Origin: Ancylobacter novellus
Lineage (GTDB): Bacteria > Pseudomonadota > Alphaproteobacteria > Rhizobiales > Methylopilaceae
Direction of reading: 5' to 3'
DNA length: 64,000 nt
NCBI GenBank assembly: GCA_003241695.1
Contig: QFPN01000006.1
Coordinates: 283,819-347,818 of the forward strand
Below, piece after piece: positions 43,767 to 52,463 of the stretch. Every line of letters begins with the position of its first letter. The first letter of the stretch is position 1. Under the pieces are notes generated by a model. That model did no database searches. It was not told where the DNA came from and saw only the letters and a program-made list of their open reading frames with translations. Made by a program: the position numbers and the translations under genes.

Positions 43767-46373
43767 TCACAGGCTCCGCAGATGCCGCGCCGGCTTCTCG
43801 CCGAGCACGCGCCATGTGCCGATGAGGCCGATGGCGATCGTCGCGGCGAGGGCGCCGAGGGCGATCAACGCGGCGCCGACCGCGTCGAACGTGAAGCCGA
43901 CCTTCATGATCTGCGTCGTCACGCCCCAGGCGGCGAGCGAGCCGACCGCAAGGCCGAATACGGCCGTCACGAGGCCGAGGATGGCGTATTCGGCCGCGAA
44001 GGCCGCGATCAGCCGTCCTCGGGTCGCCCCAAGCGTCTTCAGAACCACGGCCTCGTAGACCCGGCGACGATGGCCGGCCGCGAGCGCGCCGGCGAGCACC
44101 AACACGCTTGCGATCAGCGTCACCCCGCTCGCGACCCGGATCGCGAAGGCGAGATTCTCGACGACCGCCGAGATCGAGGTCAGCGCGTCCTTCACCCGAA
44201 TGGCCGTGATCGACGGGAAGGCTTTGGTCGCGTCTCGCAGCAGCGCGTATTCGCGCTCGTCCGACGCGCCGTCCGGAAAGGCGACGGTCGCAAGATTCAT
44301 GTACGGCGCCCCCCGGAAGGCGTTCGGCGAGAACACCATGAAGAAGTTGATGCCGAGCGTCTCCCAGTCGATCTCCCGGAAGTTCGCCACCTTGGCGGTG
44401 ATGACGCGGCCGAGCACGTTGACCCCGACCTCGTCCCCGATCTCGAGGCCGAGCGCCTTGCCGAGCCGCTGGTCGAAGGACACCAGCGGTTCGCCCGAAT
44501 AATTCTTCGGCCACCATTCGCCCTCGACGACGCGCGATCCTTCCGGAACCTCCTCGCCGAAGGTGACGCCGCGGTCGCCGCGCAGCGCCCAACGGAATTC
44601 AGGATCGACGGATCCTTCCTCGAGCGGCTTTCCCTTCAGCGTCGCGAACGAGCCGCGCAGCATCGGCACGCTGTCGAGTTTCGCCTCCGGCTCCTTCGCG
44701 TGAACGAGCGCCGAGAAGGCGTCCTTCTCGGATCCCGGAATGTCGAGGAAGAAGAAGGCCGGGGCCTTCTGCGGCAGCTCACGAGACAGCTGCTGGCGGA
44801 TCGAGGCGTCGATCAGCGTCAGCGTCACCAGAAGCACGAGGCCGAGCCCGAGCGACAGCACGACCGAGGGCGTCAGCGCGCCCGGCCGGTGGACGTTCGC
44901 GAGCGCGAGGCGGAGTTCGGTGCGCCGTGGGCGCGGAGCCCGGGCGGCGAGCCGCATGATGCAGAAAGCCACCAGCCGCAGGGCCACGAAGGTCCCGGCC
45001 GCCGCGACCACGAAGGTGCGGGCGATCCGCTGATCGTAGGAGGCCGCCACCGCGAGCCAGCAGAGCGCGAGCGCGGCGAGCACGGTCGCCGCGACATAGA
45101 CCGGCCGGGGGAAACGCCGTTCAGGCGCGACTTCGTCGCGGAACAGCGCCGCGACCGGCACGTCATGCGCGCGGCCGAGCGGCCAGACCGCGAAGGCGAG
45201 GGCGGTGAGCGCGCCATAGGCGAGGGCGAGCAGCAGCTCGCGCGGATAGACCGCCGCCTCGACGGGCAAAGGCAGCGCGGATTCGAGCGCCGCGACCGCC
45301 GCGAACGGAATGGCGGCGCCGACCGCGAGCCCGATCGCGACGCCCACGAGGCCGAGCGCCGCGACCTCCGCCAGGTGGATGAAGAACACCGTTCGGCCCG
45401 AGGCTCCGACGCTCTTCAGGATCGCGATGGTGTTGCGCTTGCGCTCGACGAAGGCCGCGACCGCGTTTGCGACGCCGACGCCGCCCACGACCAGCGCGGT
45501 CAGGCCGACGATCGTCAGGAATTCGGTGAAGCGCCCGATGTTGCGCTCGAGCTGCGGCGCCGCGTTGAAACGCGTCCGGGTCGAGAAGCCGGCGTCCGCC
45601 GCCTGTTTCTCGACGTCGGCCGCGAGCGCGCGAACGGCGTCGTCGCCGTCCGCGCCGACCGGCAGCGCGACGCGATAGGAGTAGCGCACGAGGCTGCCGG
45701 GCTGGATCAGCCCCGAGCGGTTCAGCGCTTCGAGCGACACCAGCATTCGGGGGCCGAAGCCGATCCCCTCGGACAGCCGGTCGGGCTCGCGCGCGAGAGT
45801 CGCGCGGATGTCGAACTCCGCGGTTCCGACCGACAGCCGGTCTCCGATCTTCAGCCCGAAACGCGACAGCACGCCGGGCTCGACTACGGCGCCGAAGCGT
45901 CCGTCCTTCTCCGCCGTGGCGTCGGCCATCGTGATAGCGGGCTCGAGGACCGCCGCCCCGACGAGCGGCCAGGCGCGATCGACGGCCTTGAGCTCGACCA
46001 GAGTGGCGTCGCCCGAAGGCGCGCGCGCCATGGCGCGCAGCGTCGCGACCTCCGAGACGCGGCCCTTCGACTGCAGCAGAGCGCGCTGCTCGGACGTCGC
46101 CTCCTGATGATGGACCGAGAACGAGGCGTCGCCGCCAAGAATGGCGCGGCCCTCGCGCGCCATGCCCTCGGTGAGGCCGCGGGCGAGCGACCCGACGCCC
46201 GCGATCGCCGCGACCCCGAGCGCGAGGCAGGCGAGGAAGACGAAGAATCCGCGCGCGCCGCCGCGAAGCTCGCGGGCGGCGACGCGGAGGATGACGGGCA
46301 GCTTGGCGGGGTTTGCGCGCGCCGCTTTGCGCTCGGCCGCGCCTGCGGCTTCGGCATGGGGAAGATTGGTCAC
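43767..46373 (-). CDS. ABC transporter permease, FtsX-like (YbbP family)
   Basis: 868 residues from the GTG at 46371-46373, whose bases overlap the TGA of the ATPase gene (GTGA). Helices: one near residues 28-50 (FFVFLACLALGVAAIAGVGS), a three-helix FtsX block at about 270-400, a further pair at about 425-500 and the C-terminal FtsX block (about 745-860). Large periplasmic domains lie between. The YbbP family has two FtsX domains in one chain, as here, and no known substrate; lipid or lysophospholipid handling has been proposed. The reading frame stays open far upstream through the ATPase and esterase loci, but that is not part of this gene. Confidence 0.9.
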   Translation of the reverse strand: MTNLPHAEAAGAAERKAARANPAKLPVILRVAARELRGGARGFFVFLACLALGVAAIAGVGSLARGLTEGMAREGRAILGGDASFSVHHQEATSEQRALLQSKGRVSEVATLRAMARAPSGDATLVELKAVDRAWPLVGAAVLEPAITMADATAEKDGRFGAVVEPGVLSRFGLKIGDRLSVGTAEFDIRATLAREPDRLSEGIGFGPRMLVSLEALNRSGLIQPGSLVRYSYRVALPVGADGDDAVRALAADVEKQAADAGFSTRTRFNAAPQLERNIGRFTEFLTIVGLTALVVGGVGVANAVAAFVERKRNTIAILKSVGASGRTVFFIHLAEVAALGLVGVAIGLAVGAAIPFAAVAALESALPLPVEAAVYPRELLLALAYGALTALAFAVWPLGRAHDVPVAALFRDEVAPERRFPRPVYVAATVLAALALCWLAVAASYDQRIARTFVVAAAGTFVALRLVAFCIMRLAARAPRPRRTELRLALANVHRPGALTPSVVLSLGLGLVLLVTLTLIDASIRQQLSRELPQKAPAFFFLDIPGSEKDAFSALVHAKEPEAKLDSVPMLRGSFATLKGKPLEEGSVDPEFRWALRGDRGVTFGEEVPEGSRVVEGEWWPKNYSGEPLVSFDQRLGKALGLEIGDEVGVNVLGRVITAKVANFREIDWETLGINFFMVFSPNAFRGAPYMNLATVAFPDGASDEREYALLRDATKAFPSITAIRVKDALTSISAVVENLAFAIRVASGVTLIASVLVLAGALAAGHRRRVYEAVVLKTLGATRGRLIAAFAAEYAILGLVTAVFGLAVGSLAAWGVTTQIMKVGFTFDAVGAALIALGALAATIAIGLIGTWRVLGEKPARHLRSL

Positions 46374-47053
46374 GCCGCCTGATCCGCTTCCTGCTCGATC
46401 CGCCCCGAGCGCAGCCGGATGACGCGGCTGCAGCGGGCCGCGAGCGCGGGATCGTGGGTCACGAGCACCAGCGTCGCGCCGCGTTCGGCGGTCTTGGCGA
46501 ACAGCAGGTCGGCGATCTGCCGTCCGGTCGTCTCGTCGAGGTTTCCGGTCGGCTCGTCGGCCACCAGGATCTCGGGGCGATTGGCGAGCGCGCGGGCGAG
46601 CGCGACGCGCTGTTGCTCGCCGCCCGACATCTCGGCCGGCCGATGGTGCAGCCGCTCGGCGAGGCCGACCGCGGAAAGTTCGGCGCGGGCGCGGTCGAAG
46701 GCGTCGCGCGCGCCGGCGAGCTCCAGCGGCACGGCGACGTTCTCCAGCGCCGTCATGGTCGGGATGAGGTGGAAGGCCTGGAACACCACCCCTATGTTCC
46801 GCCCGCGGAAGCGCGCCAGCGCGTCTTCGTCGAGCGCGGCGACGTTCTCGCCCAGAACCGTCGCCGAGCCCGAATCCGGCCGTTCCAGCCCCGCCAGCAC
46901 CATCAGCAGGGTGGACTTGCCCGAGCCCGAAGGGCCGACGAGGCCGACCGCCTCGCCGCGGCCGATTTCGAGGCTCACGTCTTTCAGGATGTGGACGCGG
47001 GCCGGGCCGGAGCCCAGCGCGACGTTGACGCCACGGAGTTCGATCGCCGTCAT
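46370..47053 (-). CDS. ABC transporter ATPase (YbbA/LolD-like)
   Basis: 227 residues from the ATG at 47051-47053; a longer start (47104) would add 17 non-conserved residues. Walker A GPSGSGKST is at 40-48, the signature MSGGEQQRVALARAL begins at 142 and Walker B LVADEP is at about 163-168, followed by the D-loop TGNLDE. It pairs with the downstream YbbP-like permease by stop/start overlap. The divergent partner is a TesA-like esterase, the same arrangement as ybbA-ybbP/tesA in E. coli. Confidence 0.93.
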   Translation of the reverse strand: MTAIELRGVNVALGSGPARVHILKDVSLEIGRGEAVGLVGPSGSGKSTLLMVLAGLERPDSGSATVLGENVAALDEDALARFRGRNIGVVFQAFHLIPTMTALENVAVPLELAGARDAFDRARAELSAVGLAERLHHRPAEMSGGEQQRVALARALANRPEILVADEPTGNLDETTGRQIADLLFAKTAERGATLVLVTHDPALAARCSRVIRLRSGRIEQEADQAA

Positions 47054-47120
47054 GAAGCCGTTGATCCGAAATGAGAAGAACGCCGGTCTTTGGCGGCGCA
47101 ACATCGGCGCAGATAGCGAC

Positions 47121-47786
47121 GTGATTGCGGCGCGCCAACCGTCGCGGCGCGCGTTCGCCGCCGGATTGGCCGCGTCTCTCGCAGGCGTGATGACGCTTCG
47201 CCGGGCGAAGGCCGCCCAGCCGATCCGCCTCGTCGGCTTCGGGGACAGCCTGATGGCGGGCTATGGCGTCGCCCCGCAGGACGCGTTTCCGGTCAAGCTC
47301 GAGAAGGCGCTGAAGGCGGCGGGCCGCAACGTTTCGATCGCCAACGCCGGCGTCTCGGGCGACACCGCGAGCGGCGGCGCCGATCGGGTCGACTGGTCGG
47401 TGCCCGAGGGCGTCCAAGGCGTCATCCTCGAACTCGGCGCGAACGACATGCTCCGCGGCGTCGATCCGAAGACGACGCGCGCCGCGATCGGCCGCATCCT
47501 CGACCGGCTGAAGGAGCGGAACATCCCCGTCATGCTGGCGGGCATGCGGGCCGCGCCCAATCTCGGTCCCGACTTCGGCCAGCAGTTCGAGCGAATCTAC
47601 GCCGACTTCGCCCGCGAGCGCGACCTCGTGCTCTACCCGTTCTTCCTCGAAGGCGTGGCCGGCGACCGCGCGCTCAACCAGACCGACGGCATCCACCCCA
47701 ACGCCAAGGGCGTCGACGTCATCGTGGCCGGCATCCTGCCGACCGTGGAACGCTTCCTCGACAGGATCGAAGGCGGGAAAGGCTGA
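47121..47786 (+). CDS. GDSL arylesterase / lysophospholipase (TesA-like), Tat signal
   Basis: 221 residues from the GTG at 47121. The N-terminus has a twin-arginine type signal: PSRRAFAAGLAASLAGVM, so export may be by Tat. An ATG at 47052 is also in frame, adds 23 polar residues and overlaps the divergent ATPase start. The SGNH hydrolase blocks are GFGDSLMAGYG (Ser43), SIANAGVSGDTASGG, LELGANDMLRG and, near the end, QTDGIHPNAKG. TesA hydrolyses thioesters, lysophospholipids and aryl esters in the periplasm. The function fits the divergent YbbAP-like transporter. Confidence 0.9.
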   Translation: MIAARQPSRRAFAAGLAASLAGVMTLRRAKAAQPIRLVGFGDSLMAGYGVAPQDAFPVKLEKALKAAGRNVSIANAGVSGDTASGGADRVDWSVPEGVQGVILELGANDMLRGVDPKTTRAAIGRILDRLKERNIPVMLAGMRAAPNLGPDFGQQFERIYADFARERDLVLYPFFLEGVAGDRALNQTDGIHPNAKGVDVIVAGILPTVERFLDRIEGGKG

Positions 47787-47941
47787 GCCGGCCGCGGGCG
47801 CAGCCCGCCGCCCAATCCGCTGGGGAGAGCGGTCGGAAGCCGGCTCCCGGCGCCTTGCCATTCGCCGCCGCCCGTCCTTTCGTGGCCCGAGGGCGATCGG
47901 CCCGTGCGCCGATCCGAAATCTGACGCCGGAGATCGATCCC

Positions 47942-48475
47942 GTGCCGAGGCTGTTCACCGCCCTCGAAGTTCCCGAAGACGTGGCCGAGGCGCTCGCGAC
48001 CTATCGGGGCGGTCTTTCGGGCGCGCGCTGGATCGACGTCGAGAACTATCACGTCACGCTTCGCTTTCTCGGCGACGTCGACGAGGAGACCGCGCGGGAG
48101 GCCGCCTATCTGCTCGGTCAGGTCAGGCGCGCGCCGTTCGAGGTGTCGATCGAGGGGCTCGACGCCTTCGGCGGCGACCGGCCCCGGGCGTTGATCGCGC
48201 GGGTCGCGGCGTCGCCCGCAATCGTTGAGCTTCAGGCCGAACATGAGCGGCTGATGCGCCGCGCGGGGCTGCCCGCCGAGAAACGCAAGTTCGCGCCGCA
48301 TGTGACGCTCGCCAGGTTGCGCGACGCGTCCCCGCGCGCGGTGGCGGATTATCTCGGCCTGCGCGGCGGGCCGCCCGGGCTGACCTTCCGCGCAGACCAG
48401 TTCGTGCTCTATTCGTCGCGGGATTCGGTGGGCGGCGGCCCTTACGTCGTCGAAGCCTCCTATCCTCTGCGATAG
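47942..48475 (+). CDS. thpR: RNA 2',3'-cyclic phosphodiesterase (ThpR/LigT)
   Basis: 177 residues from the GTG at 47942 (PRLFTALEVP begins the domain); earlier in-frame starts add a non-conserved stretch. The two HxT motifs of the 2H family are HVTLRFLG (His37) and HVTLARLR (His120). The enzyme opens 2',3'-cyclic phosphates on RNA; the physiological role is uncertain. It lies 155 bases after the esterase and runs convergently into the M23 gene. Confidence 0.93.
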   Translation: MPRLFTALEVPEDVAEALATYRGGLSGARWIDVENYHVTLRFLGDVDEETAREAAYLLGQVRRAPFEVSIEGLDAFGGDRPRALIARVAASPAIVELQAEHERLMRRAGLPAEKRKFAPHVTLARLRDASPRAVADYLGLRGGPPGLTFRADQFVLYSSRDSVGGGPYVVEASYPLR

Positions 48476-48481
48476 GGCCGG

Positions 48482-49540
48482 CTATCCGCCGATCTCGACC
48501 GTCGTTTCGCTCGTCTTCAGCGCCTTGCCGCCGCGGAGGATCTCGACCGTCGCGCGATAGCGGCCAGGCGCCCAGCCGTCGGCGGGACGTTTGCGTCCGG
48601 TGAACAGCGACCATTGCGCCTTGGGACGGTCGACGGCCGGAACTTCGTTCCGCGCCAGCTCCTTTCCATCGGGCGCAAGCAACGCGAGCCTCGCGCCGTC
48701 GCCGCGCGCAAGTCCGATCACCCGCACATAGGCGACAAGCGCCGGCGACTGCGCGCCGGGCTTTCTTTGCTCGACCGTTCCGCTCTCGATGGCGTCGTTC
48801 GGGACGGGACCGTCCGAAAAACCGGCGTTCAGAACGAGCGGCGCATCGATCGCGACGGCGGTGGCCGCGTCGGGCGCCCAGGCGCTCCTGACCTCGCCGC
48901 AGGAGGGCGAGGGCCCGTCGGGCGCGTAGGGGTCGACGGGCTTGCCGTTCCGTCTCAGCGCGAAGTGGAGATGCGGGAACTCTGTCATGCCCGAGAAGCC
49001 GACGCGCCCGATCGTCTGGCCGCGCGCGACCGTTTCGCCCTTCGCCACGGCGATCGAGCCCTTGGCCATGTGGCAGTATTGGGTGGACCATTCGTCGTCG
49101 TGGCGGATCATGACGCCATTGCCGCATTCGACGCCTTTGAACGCCTCCGCGCCCGCTTCCTTGAGCCCGACGTCCGCCATGCCGTCGCGGGTCCCGACCA
49201 CGACGCCGTCCGCCGCAGCCTTCACGTCGACGCCGGCCTTCTGCACGGCGAGCGAGGGAACCCGGAAATCGACGCCGTCATGGCCGTCATAGCCGAGCGC
49301 CGTGCAGCGGAAGTCGCGCACCGTCTTGCCCGGATCGTGGTCGAAGAGGTTCTGGACGGGACAGACGAGGCCAGCCGGACAGGCGATCGGGGCGGAGAGT
49401 TCGATGGCCGAGACGCAGGCGGGCGACAAGGCGAGAGCGAGGATCGCCGCGGCCGTCGCGATCGATCGGGGCCTGCGATCTCCGCCCCGCGACGGCGGCC
49501 GAAGGCGAAGTCGAGGATGACGGGCTGCGTCGCGCATCAC
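48482..49540 (-). CDS. Secreted M23-family peptidase with C-terminal domain
   Basis: 352 residues. A signal peptide (about 27-45, ILALALSPACVSA) follows an Arg-rich start. The LytM-type zinc site is intact: HDGVD (His87, Asp91) and PHLHFAL (His190, His192). A C-terminal beta domain (about 225-352, including GWAPGRYRATVEILRGGKA) is not the usual peptidoglycan-binding type. M23 enzymes cut peptide cross-links in peptidoglycan or act as regulators. It lies next to an NlpC/P60 peptidase on the same strand, so both probably act on the cell wall. Confidence 0.9.
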   Translation of the reverse strand: MMRDAARHPRLRLRPPSRGGDRRPRSIATAAAILALALSPACVSAIELSAPIACPAGLVCPVQNLFDHDPGKTVRDFRCTALGYDGHDGVDFRVPSLAVQKAGVDVKAAADGVVVGTRDGMADVGLKEAGAEAFKGVECGNGVMIRHDDEWSTQYCHMAKGSIAVAKGETVARGQTIGRVGFSGMTEFPHLHFALRRNGKPVDPYAPDGPSPSCGEVRSAWAPDAATAVAIDAPLVLNAGFSDGPVPNDAIESGTVEQRKPGAQSPALVAYVRVIGLARGDGARLALLAPDGKELARNEVPAVDRPKAQWSLFTGRKRPADGWAPGRYRATVEILRGGKALKTSETTVEIGG

Positions 49541-49550
49541 GCGGATGAGC

Positions 49551-50396
49551 CTATCCCAGCCGGCGGACGCTCGTCACCTCGTCGCCTGCCTTGGCGATGC
49601 GCTCGACGGCCGCCGCCGTCGGCTCGACCGCCACCGCCATCGCGAAGGCGTTGGCGTGAAGCAGGGTTCCGGCGTCGCGCACGAGGGCCACGTGGCCCTT
49701 CCAGAACACGAGATCGCCGCGCCGGGCTTCCGTCAGCGCGACGGCGCGGCCGAGGTCGGCCTCCTGCATGTCGCTGTCGCGCGGGGCCGGGATCCCGCAG
49801 GCCGCGAGAGCGGTCTGGACCAGGGCCGAGCAGTCGAGCCCGAGGCTGGTGCGTCCGCCCCAGAGATAGGGCGCGCCGACGAAGCGCTCGGCCACTGCGA
49901 CCGGATCGATCTCGAAGTCGTCGAGCGGTTTCAGATGGGCCGCGACCGCATAGGCGCCGGTGTCGAGGACCGCGAACCGATCCTCGTAGTCCACCACCGA
50001 GAGCCTGGCGCCCATCGACAGGGCGTCGACCGGCGGGGCCTTGATCGACGGGGAGGGGAACAGCAGCGTTCTCAGCGCCGAAACGCGATGGGTCGCGCCG
50101 GGGCCGAGTTCCTCGGACAGCGCCGCGGAAGGCAGGTAGCCCACATAGCCATCGGTCGCGAGCTGCCCCCAGGCCCAGCCCTCGAGCTCGTCATAGACCG
50201 TGATCTCTTCGCCGAAGAGAACCTCGGTCTCGAGCGACGACGACGGTCCGGGAGCGCGGCGCAGGCCCGCATGGCCGACGGCGACGCGTCGCCGCTCGCC
50301 GGGCGCAAAGCGCAGCGCCTCCACCTTGCCTTTGAGGCGGGCGGCCGCGACGTCCGGACGGGCGGGGGTGACGCGGCGGTCGAAGGCGTGCGGCAT
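49551..50396 (-). CDS. NlpC/P60 (C40) cell-wall peptidase with SH3-like domains
   Basis: 281 residues from the ATG at 50394-50396. Two SH3-like segments (about 40-95 and 100-150; ELEGWAWGQLATDGYVGYLP) precede the catalytic domain (about 165-270). The triad is Cys189 in LDCSALVQTAL, His235 in WKGHVALV and His247 in LLHANA. No signal peptide is visible, which points to a cytosolic or recycling role, as in the gamma-D-glutamyl-diaminoacid endopeptidases. It is 10 bases upstream of the M23 gene on the same strand. Confidence 0.9.
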   Translation of the reverse strand: MPHAFDRRVTPARPDVAAARLKGKVEALRFAPGERRRVAVGHAGLRRAPGPSSSLETEVLFGEEITVYDELEGWAWGQLATDGYVGYLPSAALSEELGPGATHRVSALRTLLFPSPSIKAPPVDALSMGARLSVVDYEDRFAVLDTGAYAVAAHLKPLDDFEIDPVAVAERFVGAPYLWGGRTSLGLDCSALVQTALAACGIPAPRDSDMQEADLGRAVALTEARRGDLVFWKGHVALVRDAGTLLHANAFAMAVAVEPTAAAVERIAKAGDEVTSVRRLG

Positions 50397-50478
50397 GGAC
50401 GGTTCCCGGCGGAGGGCTCGGGACAAAAGCGCCAAGCCGGCCGGCTTGCAAGCGCCATACGACGAAAGAAGAAGAGAG

Positions 50479-51339
50479 CTACTCCGGCCGGCGTCTCCGG
50501 ATCAGCCCCTCCTGCGCCACGGAGGCGACGAGTTCTCCGGCCTCCGTATAGATCCGGCCGCGGGTGAAGCCTCGGGCGCCGCCGGCGAAGGGGCTGTCCT
50601 GGGTGTAGAGCAGCCACTGGTCCGCCCGGAACGGCCGATGGAACCAGAGCGCGTGGTCGAGGCTTGCGGCCTGGATCTCGCCCGAGAACACGCTCGAGCC
50701 GTGCGCCACGAGCGCGGCGTCGAGCAGCGTCATGTCGGAGGCGTAGGCGAGCACGCACTGGTGGATCGCGGGGTCGTCGGGCAGCGGCGCGGTGGTGCGG
50801 ATCCACACGCTCTGCGCGGGCGGACGGGGCTTGCCGTCGATGTAGCGCATCGGGTCGACGTGCCGGAGCTCGATCGGCCGCTCGCGCTCGAAATAGGCGC
50901 GGATCGCCACCGGCATGGTCGGCATCAGCTGTTCCTTGAGCACCTTCTCGCTCGGCAGCTCATCGGGCCGTGGAACCTCCGGCATCTCCATCTGGTGGGA
51001 ATAGCCGTCCTCCTCGAGATGGTAGGAGGCCGCCATCGAGAAGATGGCGTGGCCGTGCTGGATGGCGTTGACGCGCCGCGTGACGAAGCTGCGTCCGTCG
51101 CGGATGCGGTCGACCTCGTAGATGATCGGCGCGGCCGGGTCGCCGGGACGCATGAAATAGCCGTGCAGCGAATGCGGGAAGCGATCCTCGACCGTACGGG
51201 TCGCCGCCACCAGCGCCTGGCCCACCACCTGGCCGCCGAACACCCGTTGCCAGCCGGTCTGGGGCGATTGCCCGCGGAACAGGTTCCGCTCGAGCGGCTC
51301 GAGGTCGAGGATGCGCAGGAGGTCGTCGACGGCTGACAT
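50479..51339 (-). CDS. tesB: Acyl-CoA thioesterase II
   Basis: 286 residues with two hot-dog domains. Conserved pieces are LFRGQSPQTGWQRVFGGQV and VGQALVAA near the start, SLHGYFMRPGDP in the first domain and SLDHALWFHRPFRADQWLLY in the second, where the catalytic Asp lies. TesB hydrolyses medium- and long-chain acyl-CoA in the cytosol. It is a single gene, divergent from dapF. Confidence 0.95.
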   Translation of the reverse strand: MSAVDDLLRILDLEPLERNLFRGQSPQTGWQRVFGGQVVGQALVAATRTVEDRFPHSLHGYFMRPGDPAAPIIYEVDRIRDGRSFVTRRVNAIQHGHAIFSMAASYHLEEDGYSHQMEMPEVPRPDELPSEKVLKEQLMPTMPVAIRAYFERERPIELRHVDPMRYIDGKPRPPAQSVWIRTTAPLPDDPAIHQCVLAYASDMTLLDAALVAHGSSVFSGEIQAASLDHALWFHRPFRADQWLLYTQDSPFAGGARGFTRGRIYTEAGELVASVAQEGLIRRRRPE

Positions 51340-51506
51340 CGGGCTTTTCGCCTTCTGGCTGGGATCGGCGGTTCGAGCATCGCCGGGCGTCGCGGCGCGT
51401 CAAGCAGGACCTTTGCGTCACGTCTCTTCGAAAGCGAAACCCGCTCTCGCGAAACGGCGCGCGTGGGATTAAGTAGCGTCGACGCGACCCTTACGGCTTT
51501 GCTTCC

Positions 51507-52379
51507 ATGTCCGCCCTGATCGACCGGCCTTTCCTCAAGATGAACGGTCTCGGCAACGAGATCCTGGTGGTTGACCTGCGCGGCTCCCCGGCGCGGGCGA
51601 CGCCCGAGGACGCCCGCGCGCTGGCGCGGGGGGCGAGGACTCATTTCGATCAGCTCATGGCCGTCCACGATCCCCGTACGCCGGGAACGGACGCGTTCAT
51701 GCGAATCCTCAATTCCGATGGGTCGGAGGTGTCGGCCTGCGGCAACGGCACGCGCTGCGTCGCCTGGGCGCTGATGCGCGAGAGCGGCCGGCTCGAGGTT
51801 CTGCTCGAGACCGACGCCGGCCTGCTGGCCTGCGAAGCCGGCGCCTCGGCCGATCAGGTGACGGTCGACATGGGCGCGCCCCGCTTCGGCTGGGCCGAGA
51901 TCCCGCTCGCGGAAGAGTTCGCCGACACCCGCGCGGTCGAGCTGCAGCTCGGTCCGATCGACGCGCCTTTGATCCATTCGCCCTCGGTCGCGAATGTCGG
52001 AAATCCGCACGCGATCTTCTGGGTCGACGATCTCGACGTGGTGGACCTGCGGCGCGCCGGCCCCATGCTCGAGAACCATCCGCTGTTTCCCGAACGCGCC
52101 AACATTTCGCTCGCCAGGGTCACGTCGCGCGAGGCGTTGACGCTGAAGGTCTGGGAGCGTGGCGCGGGGCTGACGCTCGCCTGCGGCACCGCGGCCTGCG
52201 CCGCCGCCGTCTCGGCCGCCCGCACGCGCCGCACCGGACGCGACGTGACGGTGACGCTGCCGGGCGGCGATCTCAGGATCGTCTGGCGCGAGGGCGACGA
52301 CCATATTCTGATGACCGGCCCGGCGACTTTCGAGCATGAGGGACGCTTGAGCGCGGATATGTTTTCGGCCGCCGCCTGA
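51507..52379 (+). CDS. dapF: Diaminopimelate epimerase
   Basis: 290 residues. It converts LL- to meso-diaminopimelate for lysine and peptidoglycan. The two catalytic cysteines are present: Cys78 in SACGNGTRCVAW and Cys226 in LACGTAACAA. The start FLKMNGLGNEILVVDLR is typical. The start ATG follows GGCTTTGCTTCC with no strong ribosome binding site. It is divergent from tesB and 84 bases ahead of the aminopeptidase. Confidence 0.97.
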   Translation: MSALIDRPFLKMNGLGNEILVVDLRGSPARATPEDARALARGARTHFDQLMAVHDPRTPGTDAFMRILNSDGSEVSACGNGTRCVAWALMRESGRLEVLLETDAGLLACEAGASADQVTVDMGAPRFGWAEIPLAEEFADTRAVELQLGPIDAPLIHSPSVANVGNPHAIFWVDDLDVVDLRRAGPMLENHPLFPERANISLARVTSREALTLKVWERGAGLTLACGTAACAAAVSAARTRRTGRDVTVTLPGGDLRIVWREGDDHILMTGPATFEHEGRLSADMFSAAA

Positions 52380-52463
52380 ACGGCCGGCCCACCGCGCGCG
52401 ACAACGCGGTCCGCGATGTGCGATGACCGGGCCGTCCCGTCTTCCGCGTCCGGATACCCGCCC

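Noticed and set aside
43782..46382. 866-codon plus-strand frame across the ABC permease
   Set aside because: Highly charged, repetitive translation without hydrophobic segments or motifs; it mirrors the permease on the minus strand.
43767..47861. A 1364-codon minus-strand frame suggesting an esterase-ATPase-permease fusion
   Set aside because: Only the last 868 codons match the permease. The part upstream overlaps the ATPase in another frame and the esterase on the other strand, and has no protein character.
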